This document shows, piece after piece, positions 6,468 to 12,776 of a stretch of 18,454 nucleotides of DNA. The notes under the pieces are model-generated. The model made no database searches and had not been told where the DNA came from. It was given only the letters and a program-made list of their open reading frames with translations. The stretch is from Spirochaetaceae bacterium (lineage in GTDB: Bacteria; Spirochaetota; Spirochaetia; Treponematales; Treponemataceae), in the NCBI GenBank assembly GCA_031285525.1, contig JAITWB010000133.1, forward strand, positions 1 through 18,454. Direction: 5' to 3'. The position numbers and the translations under genes were made by a program. How positions within the stretch are numbered: position 1 is the first letter of the stretch; each line of letters begins with the position of its first letter.

Positions 6468-7289
6468 ATGGCAGTTATAGCTATTTCGCGGCAGGTGGCC
6501 GCTTGCGGTGACGAGATCGCTGCTTCTTTGGCTCAGAAGTTGCACTATCGGTTTATCGGCCGGCAGATGATTGAACAGAAACTGGTGGATCTGGGCTTCC
6601 CGGAAGAGAAACTCAAGAAATATGACGAGAAGAAGCCTGGTTTTTTTGCCTCTCTGGCAAAGGACAGGGATGAATATCTGGATTACCTTCAGACAGCCAT
6701 CCTCGAATCTGCGGTTGAGGGAAACTGCGTGCTTATCGGACGGGGAGCCTTCTTCATTCTCAACGAGGTTCCGAACCTCTTTGCCGTCCGTCTGGTGGCA
6801 AAGGACGATGTCCGGATTAAGCGGCTTATGGATGAATTTTCATGGGACGAAAAACAGGCCCGTCAGCGTATCGAGGAGAGCGACAATAATCGGCTGGGCT
6901 TTCATAAGAGTTTCTTCAATTTAACCAACGAAGATCCGGCTTTGTTTCATCTGGCGCTGAACACGGGAATTGTGGATGTGGAGACTGCTTCCTATACTAT
7001 TGCGGATGTCTGCCAACGGGTGGTGACCCTGGAACAGGAGGAAAAGGGAGGGCAGAAACTGCAGGAGCTCCTTGCTGCCCAGCGGCTGGTAAATGCGCTT
7101 GTGTTCGAACATAGCCTGAATATCAACTTCCTCAAGGCCTATATCAGCGGGGATACGGTGACGCTTCAGGGTGTGGCGAACTCTTCGGCCCAGTCTGAGC
7201 AGGCGGCTTCTATTGCGGCGAGGATGATGCCGGATAAAAGAGTCGTTTCCAGCATTAGCGTGGTACAGGATTTCAAATCCTATCCGTAA
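6468..7289 (+). CDS. Cytidylate kinase-like protein fused to a BON domain
   Basis: The start at 6468 is chosen because AAGGGAGGA precedes it by 5 bases and the N-terminus VIAISRQVAACGDEIAASLA matches the first strand and P-loop of the cytidylate-kinase-like family; the open frame extends much further upstream but there it only shadows the Nudix gene. Length is 273 residues. Residues 1-190 are the kinase-like domain, with VLIGRGAFFIL at 88-98 and basic VRIKRLMDEFSWDE at 115-128. Family members usually have a glycine-rich GSGG-type loop; here it reads AACG at 11-14, so nucleotide phosphorylation may be lost or changed. Residues about 205-267 (VTLQGVANSSAQSEQAASIA and following) look like a BON domain, usually a periplasmic phospholipid-binding module, although no signal peptide is present. 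Its role is therefore unclear. Confidence 0.72.
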   Translation: MAVIAISRQVAACGDEIAASLAQKLHYRFIGRQMIEQKLVDLGFPEEKLKKYDEKKPGFFASLAKDRDEYLDYLQTAILESAVEGNCVLIGRGAFFILNEVPNLFAVRLVAKDDVRIKRLMDEFSWDEKQARQRIEESDNNRLGFHKSFFNLTNEDPALFHLALNTGIVDVETASYTIADVCQRVVTLEQEEKGGQKLQELLAAQRLVNALVFEHSLNINFLKAYISGDTVTLQGVANSSAQSEQAASIAARMMPDKRVVSSISVVQDFKSYP

Positions 7290-7302
7290 GGCGTACAAGT
7301 TC

Positions 7303-7365
7303 AATGCGGCATTTTGCAATGCTGGCATTTGCTATGCGGCATTTGCAATGCGGCATTTGCAATGC
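7303..7365. repeat. 14-15 bp palindromic tandem repeat, about 4.3 copies
   Basis: Units at 7303-7317, 7318-7332, 7333-7346 and 7347-7360 follow the pattern AATGC(G or TG)GCATTTGC, with a partial AATGC at 7361-7365. Each contains the inverted repeat AATGC/GCATT. The array ends directly at the -35 element of the next promoter. Confidence 0.85.
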
Positions 7366-7395
7366 TTGACTGTTGGGAGGATTCTGTTCTACTAT
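7366..7395 (+). promoter_or_regulatory. Promoter of the lolA-like operon
   Basis: TTGACT (7366-7371), 18-base spacer, TACTAT (7390-7395). Predicted start near 7402 leaves about 29 bases to the ATG at 7431. The palindromic repeat array abuts the -35 box. Confidence 0.45.
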
Positions 7396-7430
7396 AACAA
7401 AGAAAGTTTCACGAGAGGTTGCTGGATAGT

Positions 7431-8108
7431 ATGAAAAAGATATGTTCCTGCATTTTTTTCTGTGCGTTTTTTTGCGGAACGGCTTTTGCCCAGCAGATAC
7501 TGACTGCGGGTTCCTTTTTTCAGTCTGTATCGGAAAACTATGGCGGTCTGAGAGATTATGAAGCCACGATAAAAATCACGGCGGCAAAAAATGATATGGA
7601 AGGCCGAATCTCCTTTAAACGGCCAAACCTTCTGCGTATCGATTTTACCAGACCGGATGAACAGGTTATCGTTTTTAACGGTGATGTGCTTACCATCTAT
7701 TTGGTTGAGTTGAATGCAGTTCTGAACCAATATGTCTCATCCTCTGGCGGCGGTGTTTCCGGGGCAAATCTGGCGACGCCTCAGGGGCTTTCTCTGATGA
7801 GCCGTTATTATACGATAGCGTATAAGACCGGGCAGGATCCGGTGCCGCTGGAGCCGGATTCTGAGGAGATGGTGGTGCAGTTGCTTCTTTCCCGGAAGAA
7901 TACTTCCGAAGGTTTTAGAACCCTTACTCTTTCGGTTGATCCGGATACCCGGCTCATTAGGCGGATAGAGGGTACTACGGTTACCAATGATGTTTTTCTC
8001 TTCGATTTTACTAACTATGCGCTGAATCAGGGTATTCCGGACACACGGTTTATCTATGACGCTCCCTCTTCAGCAAATAACTATAATAATTTTCTGTTCG
8101 CAGAATAA
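7431..8108 (+). CDS. lolA: LolA-like outer-membrane lipoprotein carrier
   Basis: The start at ATG 7431 is chosen over an in-frame TTG at 7419 because the signal peptide begins there: MKKICSCIFFCAFFCGTAFA (1-20), with cleavage before QQ. The 225-residue precursor then has the LolA pattern: an N-terminal helix (ILTAGSFFQSVSENYGGL), strands with EATIKITAAKNDMEGRISFKR (in two parts), PNLLRIDFTRPDEQVIVFNGD, and a C-terminal strand set ending with VFLFDFTNYALNQGIPDTRF. LolA proteins carry lipoproteins across the periplasm in a half-barrel with a hydrophobic pocket. In spirochaetes the family is divergent, so the exact cargo is uncertain. It is the first gene of an operon with the RodZ-like and RimO genes; 12 bases separate it from the next ATG. 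The ribosome site is GAGAGG, somewhat distant. Confidence 0.8.
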   Translation: MKKICSCIFFCAFFCGTAFAQQILTAGSFFQSVSENYGGLRDYEATIKITAAKNDMEGRISFKRPNLLRIDFTRPDEQVIVFNGDVLTIYLVELNAVLNQYVSSSGGGVSGANLATPQGLSLMSRYYTIAYKTGQDPVPLEPDSEEMVVQLLLSRKNTSEGFRTLTLSVDPDTRLIRRIEGTTVTNDVFLFDFTNYALNQGIPDTRFIYDAPSSANNYNNFLFAE

Positions 8109-8120
8109 ATAAGGATAGAG

Positions 8121-9224
8121 ATGGAATCTTTAGGACAGAAGCTGGAAAAAACCCGTATCGATAGGGGTATTGATATTGAACAGGCCACAAGGGAGACGAA
8201 TATTGCGAAGCGGTATTTGGAAGCCCTTGAGAAGGAAGATTTTTCCCTGTTTCCCGGAGAACCCTATCTGATCGGTTTTTTACGCAATTATGCGGAATAT
8301 TTAGGTCTCAATGCCGACGAGGTGGTGACCCTCTACCGGAATTTCAGGATTCAGGAGCAGCCGATTCCCTTGAGTGAACTCATGCCGAAGCGCTCCCTTC
8401 CGGTAAGGCCTATTATTATATCCGCAGCAGCGGTTGTTGTTGTTCTGGCTGTTGTCTATGTGCTTGCAACCCAGCTGTCTCAGATGAAAAAGCCGGCGGA
8501 CGAGACCGTTACTGTTCGTCCCGCCGCAGAATATGTATTGGAAAGCGGTTCCCTGACCCAGCGGGTGTATGCGAAAGATGTGATCCTTGTTCCATTGGGA
8601 GCGGAAACCTATCCGCTTGAGGTTACCGCTACCGGTCCCTCCTTTGCCCTCCAGACAGTTCACGGCACACAGGTGGTGGATCTGGGCGAGGAGATAGCTC
8701 TTGATATCGATGGTCTCGGGGGAAGTGATATTACCGTCTATGTGATGGAACTTTCCAAAACTGATTCTTCCAGAGGCGCTGAAGTTCGTATAGCCTTTGC
8801 CGAAGAGACGCCTCCTCCTGCAATCGTTCAGAATACAGAGAATATTCCTGTGGTTGATTCTGTTGCCGCCGTCGGTTCTACAGGAAACCGGTCTACGGCT
8901 ATACGGGAGTTTGAGGGGGGCTATGCCTTCCCGGTTACGTTGAATGTGACATTCCGCGGTCCCTGTCTGTTCCGCTATGAGATAGATAGAAAGGATCGGG
9001 TTGAAGATTATTACGAAAACGGAGATACCCTGATCGTTCAGGCGAATAACGGTTTTAGGCTTTGGTCATCCAATGCCAATGCAGTGAAGATTCAGATTAT
9101 CGGTGGGAGCCGCACTGCGGAGCTGGAGATAGGCCGGCCCGGGCAGGTTCTTGTTCAGGACATAAACTGGGTGCGGGATCGGGAAACAAATACCTATAAA
9201 CTGGTGGTTACCGAAGTTGACTGA
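8121..9224 (+). CDS. rodZ: RodZ-like helix-turn-helix membrane protein with DUF4115 tail
   Basis: This 367-residue protein has the RodZ layout. Residues 1-75 are a Cro/CI-type helix-turn-helix domain (SLGQKLEKTRIDRGIDIEQA, then TNIAKRYLEALEKEDF and FPGEPYLIGFLRNYAEYLGL). One transmembrane helix follows at about 96-116, after a basic stretch (MPKRSLPVR). The remainder is a predicted periplasmic region, with a C-terminal beta-rich DUF4115-like domain (about 270-340, FPVTLNVTFRGPCLFRYEID and IVQANNGFRLWSSNA). RodZ links MreB filaments to the cell-wall elongation machinery; in spirochaetes this may concern cell shape, which is an inference. An AAGGA ribosome site is 5-6 bases from the ATG. The stop overlaps the RimO start by 8 bases. 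Confidence 0.8.
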   Translation: MESLGQKLEKTRIDRGIDIEQATRETNIAKRYLEALEKEDFSLFPGEPYLIGFLRNYAEYLGLNADEVVTLYRNFRIQEQPIPLSELMPKRSLPVRPIIISAAAVVVVLAVVYVLATQLSQMKKPADETVTVRPAAEYVLESGSLTQRVYAKDVILVPLGAETYPLEVTATGPSFALQTVHGTQVVDLGEEIALDIDGLGGSDITVYVMELSKTDSSRGAEVRIAFAEETPPPAIVQNTENIPVVDSVAAVGSTGNRSTAIREFEGGYAFPVTLNVTFRGPCLFRYEIDRKDRVEDYYENGDTLIVQANNGFRLWSSNANAVKIQIIGGSRTAELEIGRPGQVLVQDINWVRDRETNTYKLVVTEVD

Positions 9225-10656
9225 TCAGGGACGTTTATTTTATCTGGATCAATTTGGGTGCGCCAAGAATCAGGTTGACGGGGAATTGCTCATAGGGCTG
9301 CTGGCAAAAAGCGGCTGGTTTCTCACCGAGGATCCTGCGGCGGCATCTCTTATTATTATCAATTCCTGCGGATTCATCGAGAGCGCGAAGGCAGAGTCTC
9401 TTCAAGCGGTGATGACCGCCCGGAGGGATTTTCCCCAGGCAAAGATACTGCTCTCGGGCTGTCTCGCTGAGCGTTACGGTGAGCAATTTGCGTCAGATCT
9501 TCCCGAGGCGGACGGTTTTTTGGGTAACGGAGATCTGTCCCGGATAACGGAGTCGGTGGATGCTCTTTTTGCGGGTGAACGGTGTTCCGTTATTTCTCCC
9601 CAGGAGGGGGTCTGCTGCGGGGAGCGCCCGAAGCTGCTCTCCTTTCCCGGTTCCGCCTATGTGAAGATCACCGAGGGGTGCAATAACCATTGTACTTTCT
9701 GTGCGATTCCGTTGATTCGGGGAGACTTGCGAAGCCGTTCTCCCGAGGATATCATTGTCGAGATACAGGCTTTGCTGGACAGGGGCGTGTACGAGATAAA
9801 TCTCATAGGTCAGGATCTTGCTTCCTACGGCAGGGATGGCGTTTCCGGAGCGGCAGGTCTGTCTGCACCCGCTGGATTGTCCGCTGACGAGTCTCTGTCA
9901 ACTTCTCCTCTGGCGGGACTCCTCTCCCGGATAACCGCTCTTGAGGGGAAGTTCATCGTTCGGCTGCTCTATATTCATCCCGATAATTTTCCTCTGGACA
10001 TTCTCCCGGTAATTAAACGGGATTCGAGAATTCTCTCCTATTTTGATATACCTTTTCAGCACGGTGACGATGGGATCATCAAAGCGATGAACCGCCGGGG
10101 AACCGCCGCCGGGTATCTCGAACTTGTTGCCGCAATACGGCGGGAACTCCCCGATACGGTGCTGAGAACCACTTTTATGGCTGGATTCCCCGGTGAAACA
10201 CCGGACGCTTTTAGAAACACTGCGGAATTCCTGCAAAAGCTGGAAGCGGACTGGTCGGGCTGTTTTGTATACAGCCGGGAAGAGGATACTCCTGCGGGGG
10301 AGATGAAGAAACAGGTCTCCCGCAAAACCGCCGAGGCTCGCAAGACAGAGCTTGAGACGGCGCAGATCCGTATCACTGCAGAACGAATGAAAAAGTATGT
10401 GGGACAGCAGTTTGACGTGCTTATAGAGGAAATTATCGAAGCCGGAGAAGCCGCTGATGATACTACTACTGATGCCGCCGGGGACGCTGAGGGGCATTTT
10501 GCCATTGGGCGCTGCTGGTTTCAGGCTCCCGACGTTGACGGCGCAGTGGTGATACAGTACGAAGATTCTGAAGCCTTTTGTCCCGGTGCGGTGGTGCGGG
10601 TTCTTGTTACCGGAGTGTCTGGGATCGATTTGAACGCTGTTCCGTTACGTTCGTAG
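9217..10656 (+). CDS. rimO: RimO, ribosomal protein uS12 methylthiotransferase
   Basis: The 479-residue protein starts with TTG at 9217, supported by a GGTGG ribosome site 9 bases upstream and by the lack of any nearby ATG; it overlaps the RodZ-like gene by 8 bases. It has the three methylthiotransferase domains. The N-terminal domain holds Cys15, Cys51 and Cys82 for the auxiliary [4Fe-4S] cluster, with the motif FGCAKNQVDGE that marks RimO rather than MiaB. The radical SAM domain has CNNHCTFC with Cys155, Cys159 and Cys162. A TRAM-like domain ends the protein. RimO methylthiolates an Asp of ribosomal protein S12. Two low-complexity insertions are unusual: three 6-residue repeats at 213-230 and an acidic Ala/Asp/Thr-rich stretch at about residues 411-426 in the TRAM region. 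The rest is family-typical. Confidence 0.9.
   Translation: MTDQGRLFYLDQFGCAKNQVDGELLIGLLAKSGWFLTEDPAAASLIIINSCGFIESAKAESLQAVMTARRDFPQAKILLSGCLAERYGEQFASDLPEADGFLGNGDLSRITESVDALFAGERCSVISPQEGVCCGERPKLLSFPGSAYVKITEGCNNHCTFCAIPLIRGDLRSRSPEDIIVEIQALLDRGVYEINLIGQDLASYGRDGVSGAAGLSAPAGLSADESLSTSPLAGLLSRITALEGKFIVRLLYIHPDNFPLDILPVIKRDSRILSYFDIPFQHGDDGIIKAMNRRGTAAGYLELVAAIRRELPDTVLRTTFMAGFPGETPDAFRNTAEFLQKLEADWSGCFVYSREEDTPAGEMKKQVSRKTAEARKTELETAQIRITAERMKKYVGQQFDVLIEEIIEAGEAADDTTTDAAGDAEGHFAIGRCWFQAPDVDGAVVIQYEDSEAFCPGAVVRVLVTGVSGIDLNAVPLRS
9853..9906 (+). repeat. Degenerate 18-bp tandem repeat in rimO
   Basis: Units at 9853-9870, 9871-9888 and 9889-9906 encode AGLSAP, AGLSAD and ESLSTS. They insert in-frame in the radical SAM domain, between the YGRDG turn and PLAGLLSRI, where most family members have only a few residues. 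Confidence 0.6.
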
Positions 10657-10659
10657 TAA

Positions 10660-10721
10660 ATAATAATCAATATGTTCGGGAAAATCAAAAATTTCTGATT
10701 TTTCCGAACATAATAATCAAT
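10660..10721. repeat. 17-bp hairpin flanked by 12-bp direct repeats
   Basis: The direct repeat ATAATAATCAAT occurs at 10660-10671 and 10710-10721, exactly 50 bases apart. Between them, TATGTTCGGGAAAATCA (10671-10687) pairs with TGATTTTTCCGAACATA (10696-10712) over 17 positions with one G-T wobble and an 8-base loop. It may terminate the rimO transcript, but no U-run follows. Its position at the drop in GC content suggests a boundary element. Confidence 0.75.
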
Positions 10722-10764
10722 TTAGGCTAAACCGTGTTTTTTATCAAATAATGTCCCTCCTTAC

Positions 10765-10795
10765 TTGACTGTGACGCCGCGTCAACCTGTAAGAT
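10765..10795 (+). promoter_or_regulatory. MerR-type promoter and operator
   Basis: TTGACT (10765-10770), 19-base spacer, TAAGAT (10790-10795). The spacer holds the palindrome TGACGC-C-GCGTCA (10772-10784). Over-long 19-base spacers with a central dyad are the hallmark of promoters that MerR-family activators twist into an active form. It drives the MerR gene that starts at 10815, so autoregulation is likely. Expected transcript start is near 10802. Confidence 0.8.
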
Positions 10796-10814
10796 AGATG
10801 CCATGGAGGTTTTA

Positions 10815-11819
10815 ATGGAATTACAAACCATAAGCCAGGTGTCAAAGCAGTTTCGAATCTCAACCAGAACCCTTCGATATTACGAGCAGATAGGATTGAT
10901 TCGATCAACAATGAAGAAAGAGTATTCGTATCGGGCATACGATGAAAGTGCAATCCTTCGTTTGAAGCAGATACTTGTCCTGCGAAAACTGAGGATTCCC
11001 CTGAAATCGATTGCCGAGATAGTACTGACCGAAAATACGGCCCTTGCGATTGACGTGTTTCAGCAAAATCTGGAAGAGATTGGAGATGAAATAACTGCGC
11101 TGACCACTATAAAAAGTGTCATCCAATCCTTTATCGAACGCTTGAATATAAAGAATGCAAAACTGCAATTGCTGGATGATGAAAGTTTATTGGAAATTGT
11201 CGATTCCTTAACGGTCTCCAAAATCAATTTTAAGGAGGATAAGACAATGGACGATCTTATCAAGGCAGAAAAAAAACTGAACAAGCACACAGACAGGGAT
11301 GTGCGGATTGTATACCTGCCCCCTGCAACGGTTGCATCAATTCATTGTGTGGGAGGGCTGCCTGAAAAGGAAACAGGTGATTTACTTTTTGCTTTTATTA
11401 AGGCAAGCGGCTTGCCGGACATTAAACCGGATTTCAGACATTACGGCTTCAATGCGCCTGATGGGGAACCGCCGCATAGCGGAGATGATCACGGTTATGA
11501 ACGGTGGGTTACAATACCGGAAAACATGGAAGTCCCTGCTCGTTTTACAAAGAAGCAATTTCCCGGCGGTCTGTACGCCGCCCATATGATCCCTATGGGC
11601 GCTTTTGAAGAATGGCAATGGCTGTATGAGTGGGCTGTGAACCATGAAAAATACGAAATAGTCTGGGGCGAACCGGAATGTATGCACGGTTGCTTGGAAG
11701 AGCATCTCAACGCTATGCACCATTATTTATGGCCGGATAATGAGGATTTTGATCGTCGCTTACAGCTTGATTTATTGATTCCAATTAGGGAGAAAGGAGA
11801 TTTTAAATGCCAAATATAA
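10815..11819 (+). CDS. MerR-family regulator with GyrI-like effector-binding domain
   Basis: The start at ATG 10815 is chosen over ATG 10803 because GGAGG (10805-10809) lies 5 bases before it and overlaps the earlier ATG; the promoter also places the transcript start near 10802. The 334-residue protein has an N-terminal MerR helix-turn-helix (TISQVSKQFRISTRTLRYYE at 5-24, wing residues SYRAYDE at 38-44). A coiled-coil dimerisation helix runs at about 75-115, and a large C-terminal effector-binding domain of the GyrI/BmrR type at about 145-334 (VRIVYLPPATVASIHCVGG; then WEWQWLY-like aromatic residues in GAFEEWQWLYEWAVNH; ECMHGCLEEHLNAMHHYLW near the end). Such proteins bind drugs or other hydrophobic ligands and activate their own promoter. 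A strong internal ribosome site and ATG occur at codon 145. The gene is AT-rich and Firmicutes-like. Confidence 0.85.
   Translation: MELQTISQVSKQFRISTRTLRYYEQIGLIRSTMKKEYSYRAYDESAILRLKQILVLRKLRIPLKSIAEIVLTENTALAIDVFQQNLEEIGDEITALTTIKSVIQSFIERLNIKNAKLQLLDDESLLEIVDSLTVSKINFKEDKTMDDLIKAEKKLNKHTDRDVRIVYLPPATVASIHCVGGLPEKETGDLLFAFIKASGLPDIKPDFRHYGFNAPDGEPPHSGDDHGYERWVTIPENMEVPARFTKKQFPGGLYAAHMIPMGAFEEWQWLYEWAVNHEKYEIVWGEPECMHGCLEEHLNAMHHYLWPDNEDFDRRLQLDLLIPIREKGDFKCQI
11231..11249 (+). promoter_or_regulatory. Internal Shine-Dalgarno and in-frame ATG in the MerR gene
   Basis: TAAGGAGGAT (11231-11240) lies 8 bases upstream of an in-frame ATG at 11247 (codon 145). Translation from here would yield about 190 residues, that is the effector-binding domain without the DNA-binding domain. 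The site matches the anti-Shine-Dalgarno better than that of most genes in this window. It could make a separate ligand-binding protein. Confidence 0.6.
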
Positions 11820-12379
11820 AACGCATGGGAGAAACCATGAAAAAAATGGGCATCCCAAAAGAAGTATTAGAACAAATGGATTGTAACGCCAGTACGCTGG
11901 GGAATAACCCATTACCAACAATCGCAGTGATCGACAAGATGGACAAACTGCTTTCAAATAAACAGAAATATGCGGTTCTGGAGAAAGAAGGATGCAGCAA
12001 GGGCGGCAAACGGGATGTGGACTGCAAGGCTTTTGGGCAAGAGCATAGTGATTTAAACTTATCCGAAAAACTGGAATTAGTTAAAACCGTTGAGTACATG
12101 ATGGCTCCGGTATTAAATGAAGATGGTTCAATTACCATTACGCTCTCCGGTCATCAAAATGGGGTACATAAAGGCAAAACAACCTGTTCCTGCGGAGCTA
12201 TTAAAAAATTAAAACAACCCTTTAGTGTTTCAAAGACCTATTGCGGATGCTGTGCAGGACACTTTTTGTATCATTATCAAAACATGCTGGGAGTAAGGCT
12301 CAGATTAAAAGAAGTAGATTCCTCTCCATTGGATACGAACGGAGAAATGCCTTGTCAATTTACATTCGAGGTTATATAA
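11807..12379 (+). CDS. DUF6144-family Cys-rich protein
   Basis: A 190-residue soluble protein of unknown function. It has nine cysteines (26, 63, 73, 127, 129, 146, 148, 149, 183). The conserved core is TTCSCGAIKKLKQPFSVSKT (125-144) followed by YCGCCAGHFLYHYQN, and a C-terminal LRLKEVDSSPLDTNGEMPC. The CxC and CxCC-x2-H pattern suggests metal or cofactor binding, which is inference. I recognise this as the DUF6144 family found in Clostridia; I do not know its function. A strong AAAGGAG ribosome site precedes the ATG, and the gene overlaps the end of the MerR gene by 13 bases, so it is expected to be co-expressed with and controlled by the regulator. This is the best candidate for the regulator's main target. 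Confidence 0.72.
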   Translation: MPNIKRMGETMKKMGIPKEVLEQMDCNASTLGNNPLPTIAVIDKMDKLLSNKQKYAVLEKEGCSKGGKRDVDCKAFGQEHSDLNLSEKLELVKTVEYMMAPVLNEDGSITITLSGHQNGVHKGKTTCSCGAIKKLKQPFSVSKTYCGCCAGHFLYHYQNMLGVRLRLKEVDSSPLDTNGEMPCQFTFEVI

Positions 12380-12416
12380 GTGGATATCTTGCCGAAATAA
12401 AAACGGAGAAATATAC

Positions 12417-12740
12417 ATGAAAATAAAAAATATACTACGAAAAATAAAAATACCTCTCATTGCAGTGGTAGGCATAGTTGGTTTGGTGTATCTTGGTCCA
12501 TGGATCATCATAATTGCGCCTATCCTCTTTACGCCAGTGCTTGTAATAGCGATTGTGTCTCTTTTCGTAACATGGGTGTCTGTGATGGTAAACCTGGTAC
12601 GAAGAAGGAAGAAAGGACAAAAGCACTTATTCAGCGACACTGACATAGTGAGTCCTTCTTCAGATGAGGGGTTTCGTACTGAAGACAGATTTAATTGGGA
12701 TGAGACATTGGAGACCTATGTAAAGGTGAAGAAGGAATAA
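12417..12740 (+). CDS. Small membrane protein with two transmembrane segments
   Basis: A 107-residue protein with two hydrophobic segments, about 12-31 (IPLIAVVGIVGLVYLGPWII) and 33-60 (IAPILFTPVLVIAIVSLFVTWVS core). Basic residues precede the first (KIKNILRKIKI) and follow the second (RRRKKGQK). The C-terminal 40 residues are hydrophilic, with a WDETLETYVKVKKE tail, probably cytoplasmic. No family is recognised. A CGGAG ribosome site precedes the ATG, 37 bases after the DUF6144 stop, in the same probable operon. Codon use is AT-rich like its neighbours. Confidence 0.6.
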   Translation: MKIKNILRKIKIPLIAVVGIVGLVYLGPWIIIIAPILFTPVLVIAIVSLFVTWVSVMVNLVRRRKKGQKHLFSDTDIVSPSSDEGFRTEDRFNWDETLETYVKVKKE

Positions 12741-12752
12741 GGAAGGTGATAT

Positions 12753-12776
12753 ATGAAAAGGAGGTGTCAAAATTGA
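12753..12776 (+). promoter_or_regulatory. Seven-codon mini-ORF overlapping the VOC gene start
   Basis: ATG at 12753 opens MKRRCQN, ending at TGA 12774-12776, which overlaps the TTG start at 12773. A GGAAGG site (12741-12746) precedes it, and its own codons contain the AAAAGGAGGTG ribosome site used by the next gene. It may couple translation of the VOC gene to ribosomes arriving here. Confidence 0.3.

Noticed and set aside
7303..7365. CRISPR array
   Set aside because: The units are 14-15 bp and contiguous, without spacers, and no cas gene is present.
12746..12772. GTG start for the VOC protein
   Set aside because: It would translate through the strong ribosome site at 12756-12766; the TTG at 12773 is correctly spaced from that site and begins at the fold.
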